Assembly: GCF_021432065.1 (NCBI RefSeq)
Contig: NZ_CP090364.1
Coordinates: 682,001 to 746,000, forward strand
DNA length: 64,000 nt
From: Photobacterium sp. TLY01
Lineage (GTDB): Bacteria; Pseudomonadota; Gammaproteobacteria; Enterobacterales; Vibrionaceae
Reading direction: 5' to 3'
The notes beneath the pieces were generated by a model, which was not told the origin of the DNA, did no database searches, and saw only the letters and a program-made list of their open reading frames with translations. This document shows positions 61,613-64,000 of this stretch, piece by piece; positions within the stretch are counted from its first letter, which is position 1, and every line of letters starts with the position of its first letter. Made by a program: the position numbers and the translations under genes.

Positions 61613-62227
61613 ATGACGCTCAGTATCTGGCTTTCATTACTGATGATTTGTATGTTAGGGGCAATGTCACCCGGGCCGAGTTTAGCTGTTGTGGCGAAAC
61701 ACAGTCTGGCGGGCGGGCGCTTACATGGGATTGTAACCTCCTGGGCTCATGCATTTGGCGTTGGCGTCTATGCGTTCCTGACGCTGCTCGGGCTGGCGGT
61801 TGTCCTCAAACAGTCGCCCACACTCTTTCAGATCATCACCTATTCAGGCGCGGCTTATCTGGCGTATCTGGGGATCAATGCCCTGCGCTCGAAAGGGGGC
61901 GTTGCGGCAAAACTGGCGGCAGGCGAACCTGCGAGTATGGCCGCTGCAGCCCGGGATGGCCTGATGATCTCTATGCTGAACCCTAAATTGGCGCTGTTTT
62001 TTCTTGCACTGTTCAGTCAGTTTGTGGCTGTCGGGAGCGGTATCAGCGAGAGAGCGATTATTGTTGCCACCCCCTTATTGGTAGATGGCCTCTGGTACAC
62101 GCTGATAGCGTTGGTTTTGTCCCGGCCAGCGGTGTTAGAAACACTGAAAACGCGCGCCCAGCTGATCGATCGTTTGTCCGGCGTGGTGCTGATTATGCTG
62201 GCACTCAGGGTGGTGTGGCAGGGATAA
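61613..62227 (+). CDS. LysE family amino-acid exporter
   Basis: A 204-residue protein with six predicted helices of the LysE/RhtB superfamily. The family opening MLGAMSPGPSLAVVAKHSLA is at residues 15-34, with the conserved Pro-Gly-Pro. The second family stretch YSGAAYLAYLGINALRS is near 78, and GLMISMLNPKLALFFLALFS is near 121. The substrate is probably an amino acid but cannot be told. ACAAGG precedes the ATG. It is convergent with smrA, 24 bp apart, with no clear terminator between them. Confidence 0.9.
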   Translation: MTLSIWLSLLMICMLGAMSPGPSLAVVAKHSLAGGRLHGIVTSWAHAFGVGVYAFLTLLGLAVVLKQSPTLFQIITYSGAAYLAYLGINALRSKGGVAAKLAAGEPASMAAAARDGLMISMLNPKLALFFLALFSQFVAVGSGISERAIIVATPLLVDGLWYTLIALVLSRPAVLETLKTRAQLIDRLSGVVLIMLALRVVWQG

Positions 62228-62251
62228 GTACACTCCCACCAGTTAATAGCT

Positions 62252-62833
62252 TCAGCTCTGACGTTTCTGATGTCGCTCTCGGTTTTCTAGCTTACGTTCA
62301 GGGCTTTTCTTCAGCAAGACGTAGAGGGCACCATTTCCGCCATGCTGTCGTAACGCAGAATGATAGCCCATCACATCACTGATTTGGGTCAGCCAGGTTG
62401 CGACATAGCTCTTCATCAATGCCGGAGGCGTTGAACGCTCCCCTTTACCGTGCACAATCAGCACGGTGCGTATGTCCATGCGCTGACACTGCTTAAGGAA
62501 TCCGAGCACCTCGTCTCTGGCTTCTTTCAGTGTCTTGCGGTGCAAATCGAGCCTGGCCTGAATATCGTACTTGCCCAGTCTTAACTTGCGGATCACCCCG
62601 TCCTGAACCCCATCACGTTTGTAATCCAGCATGTCATCCGGTTTGACCATAGTGGCATAATCCAGCGATAAATATTCCGGATCGCTGCCAGCCAGGCTTT
62701 GCGCTGCGGCTTGCCGGGCGAGTTGAGCGTCAGTAATTTGATGTTTCTTTTCCGGGGTTACTTTATCCTGCTCCAGCGGGGCCACATCGGCCATCATTTC
62801 CCGGAACAGGTCCAGTTCATCTTTATCGGACAT
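62252..62833 (-). CDS. smrA: Smr-domain endonuclease SmrA
   Basis: A 193-residue protein with a C-terminal Smr domain (about residues 95-175): LDLHRKTLKEARDEVLGFL near 95, the HGKG motif IVHGKGERSTP near 127 and HGGNGALYVLLKK near 163. The N-terminal leader DLFREMMADVAPLEQ and overall layout match E. coli SmrA (YdaL), a nicking-type DNA endonuclease, rather than the RNA-acting SmrB. Confidence 0.92.
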   Translation of the reverse strand: MSDKDELDLFREMMADVAPLEQDKVTPEKKHQITDAQLARQAAAQSLAGSDPEYLSLDYATMVKPDDMLDYKRDGVQDGVIRKLRLGKYDIQARLDLHRKTLKEARDEVLGFLKQCQRMDIRTVLIVHGKGERSTPPALMKSYVATWLTQISDVMGYHSALRQHGGNGALYVLLKKSPERKLENRERHQKRQS

Positions 62834-62951
62834 GGTGTGTTGTTCTACTGCGGACGGTAGGGAAGATTATACGTGGCTTGGCAAGAAAAAAAAGAATCCC
62901 GGGCCTGTCAGCGTCCTCAGGATTCAAAGAAGATTGGAGATAACGGAACGG

Positions 62952-63092
62952 TTAATCTTGTGGTTTTGCATTCATTGCTTTATAGACAAAATAACCACCA
63001 TAGAAGAGCATGAGCCCCAATGCACCTAAAATCACTATCATTGATGATAGGCCAACCGGATTACCAAAGAGTAAATCTAGCCAAAATTCCAT
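62952..63092 (-). CDS. DUF3149 small membrane protein
   Basis: A 46-residue protein starting MEFWLDLLFGNPVGLSSMIV. It has one transmembrane helix (about residues 17-38) and a short cytosolic tail ending NAKPQD. ATG 63092 is preceded by GAGGGCATCAC. The sequence fits the DUF3149 family of small Vibrionaceae membrane proteins; function unknown. Confidence 0.8.
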   Translation of the reverse strand: MEFWLDLLFGNPVGLSSMIVILGALGLMLFYGGYFVYKAMNAKPQD

Positions 63093-63344
63093 GTGATGCC
63101 CTCTGCCTGGGAAACTGAATTCAAGCTTAATGGACCTTGGTGAACGGGCTGATGATCTGGATCAATCCATCATCGAATCATCACTTTTGTGTATGTTTTT
63201 GTGGATTCTGGCAAATTTTTTGATGAACTGGTGCATTCCTAAGCAAGTAGCAGCGAGGAAAGGAAAATTTCTGCCCACCCCCTTGCGTTCAGTAAATTAG
63301 CCAGTATTATAGGCCACCTCGAATCGCTTCAGCGTTTCGTTTTT
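63093..63344. other. Intergenic stretch before the tRNA-Pro repeat block
   Basis: About 250 bp without a credible ORF. It separates the minus-strand DUF3149 gene from the plus-strand tRNA-Pro locus and contains the candidate tRNA promoter at 63283-63310. Confidence 0.4.
63283..63310 (+). promoter_or_regulatory. Candidate promoter of the tRNA-Pro locus
   Basis: TTGCGT (63283-63288) and TATTAT (63305-63310) are 16 bases apart, followed by the GC-rich AGGCCACCTCG. If used, the transcript would carry both 5'-half repeat units ahead of the intact tRNA. Confidence 0.4.
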
Positions 63345-63442
63345 GTCGGTGAATAGCGCAGTTTGGTAGCGCATCTCCGGCTTTTGAGAATAGCGGACCA
63401 GAGGGACCCTCTGGCGCAAAACTCAAAGTAGCAACAAAACTT
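63345..63442 (+). repeat. 98-bp unit A1: tRNA-Pro 5' part plus spacer
   Basis: Positions 63347-63376 are identical to the first 30 bases of the tRNA-Pro gene at 63543. Then 18 unrelated bases replace the anticodon loop, the tRNA sequence GGACCAGAGGG returns, and a palindrome CCAGAGGG-A-CCCTCTGG and spacer follow. It cannot fold as a full tRNA. Confidence 0.9.
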
Positions 63443-63540
63443 GTCGGTGAATAGCGCAGTTTGGTAGCGCATCTCCGGTTTTTGAGAATAGCGGACCAGA
63501 GGAACCCTCTGGAGCAAAACTCAAAGTAGCAACAAAACTT
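63443..63540 (+). repeat. 98-bp unit A2: tRNA-Pro 5' part plus spacer
   Basis: A direct tandem copy of unit A1 with three base differences, two of them in the palindrome (GAGGA/GGAGC). It abuts the intact tRNA-Pro gene. Confidence 0.9.
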
Positions 63541-63542
63541 GT

Positions 63543-63599
<57 letters not shown>

Positions 63600-63619
<20 letters not shown>

Positions 63620-63698
63620 CTATTTCTAAAGTCTGATACGTCGGGCTTTGTAGCTGGTAAGATGGCGACACGGGTCGGGTGCGGAAGCCCGCCGCGTT
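63600..63698 (+). repeat. 99-bp unit B1: tRNA-Pro 3' end plus spacer
   Basis: The unit begins inside the tRNA with its last 20 bases (GAATCCCTCTTCACCGACCA) and continues into a spacer where CGGGCTT (63642-63648) can pair with AAGCCCG (63685-63691). Confidence 0.88.
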
Positions 63699-63797
63699 GA
63701 ATCCCTCTTCACCGACCACTATTTCTAAAGTCTGATACGTCGGGCTTTGTGGCTGGTAAGACGGCGACACGGGTCGGGTGCGGAAGCCCGCCGCGTT
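63699..63797 (+). repeat. 99-bp unit B2: tRNA-Pro 3' end plus spacer
   Basis: A tandem copy of B1 with two base differences in the spacer. It restates the tRNA 3' end including CCA without any 5' part. Confidence 0.88.
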
Positions 63798-63824
63798 GAA
63801 TCCCTCTTCACCGAGCACTATTTC
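63798..63824 (+). repeat. Partial unit B3
   Basis: The first 27 bases of a third B unit. The CCA is altered (GAGCAC for GACCAC), and the similarity stops at CACTATTTC. Confidence 0.8.
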
Positions 63825-63884
63825 AAAACGCGGTTTGAGTAACTCAGGTAACTAGAGTTATACTTTCAAAAGAATCAAATCTCG

Positions 63885-63913
63885 TTTTTAAGACTGTCCT
63901 CAGTCTGAAAAAA
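63885..63913. other. Imperfect hairpin before unit A4
   Basis: AGACTG-TCCT-CAGTCT, extended by T5 on one side and A5 on the other, forms a stem without a downstream T-run. It could end the tRNA-Pro transcript weakly or be a processing stem. Confidence 0.35.
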
Positions 63914-63915
63914 TT

Positions 63916-64000
63916 TCGGTGAATAGCGCAGTTTGGTCGCGCATCTCCGGCTTTTGAGAATAGCGGACCAGAGGGACCCTCTGGCGCAAGCCTCAAAGCA
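63916..64000 (+). repeat. Unit A4, cut by the window end
   Basis: Another copy of the A-type unit (tRNA-Pro 5' part with GGTCGCGC in place of GGTAGCGC, then the same 18-base replacement and the CCAGAGGG palindrome). It suggests that more of the repeat array, possibly with further tRNA-Pro copies, lies beyond the window. Confidence 0.85.

Overview
The window is a Vibrionaceae-type gammaproteobacterial chromosome segment. The family is suggested by gene content and by blocks that keep the Escherichia coli order while showing Vibrio-style differences: an expanded Leu/Gln/Met tRNA array, a lipoprotein 5'-nucleotidase of the NutA type, DUF2066, DUF2069 and DUF3149 proteins, and a MetJ-controlled NhaC-family transporter. 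Photobacterium, Grimontia or Enterovibrio are the likeliest genera, but the sequence alone does not decide between them. I see no transposase, integrase, phage gene or CRISPR array.

Layout. 1-3.6 kb: fadE (cut by the window start), gmhA and yafJ. 3.7-7.5 kb: purN-purM, divergent upp, and uraA facing upp; PurR-like boxes precede purM and uraA. 7.9-10.5 kb: two proteins of unknown function, a WrbA-like flavodoxin and an ArsC-like reductase. 10.6-17.8 kb: bepA, a TusA-like protein, perM, a DMT permease, bcp, gcvR, dapA and bamC. 17.9-26.1 kb: lipA-lipB-ybeD, then the rod-shape and peptidoglycan operon rsfS-rlmH-mrdA-rodA-rlpA-dacA. 26.2-36.9 kb: holA, lptE, leuS, ybeL, lnt, corC, ybeY, ybeZ and miaB. 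37.2-38.4 kb: ubiF. 38.5-40.9 kb: an array of 19 tRNA genes (6 Leu-CAG, 6 Gln-TTG, 4 Met-CAT, 3 Leu-TAG) on the minus strand, with a near-consensus promoter, a GC-rich discriminator and a terminator. 41-45.5 kb: ychF-pth and prs-ispE-lolB. 45.8-51.2 kb: hemA-prfA-prmC-sirB2-sirB1-kdsA. 51.3-53.2 kb: a chemoreceptor.

The accessory part starts near 53.2 kb. After an AT-rich gap comes a four-gene co-directional cassette (53.7-57.5 kb): a QueC-like PP-loop ATPase, a Nudix-HAD fusion, a class-V-like PLP enzyme and an EamA/DMT permease. Genes 2 to 4 overlap or abut. It looks like a small-molecule synthesis and export unit that I cannot assign to a known pathway, and it is the best candidate here for an undescribed system. 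Next is a NhaC-family antiporter behind five tandem MetJ boxes, most likely the methionine transporter MetT, followed by a UshA/NutA nucleotidase, ybaK, a LysE-type exporter, smrA and a 46-residue DUF3149 protein.

The window ends in an unusual tRNA-Pro(TGG) locus. One intact gene is preceded by two 98-bp tandem units that each begin with the 5' part of the tRNA, and followed by 99-bp tandem units that each begin with its 3' end. Another 5'-type unit starts at 63916 and runs off the window.
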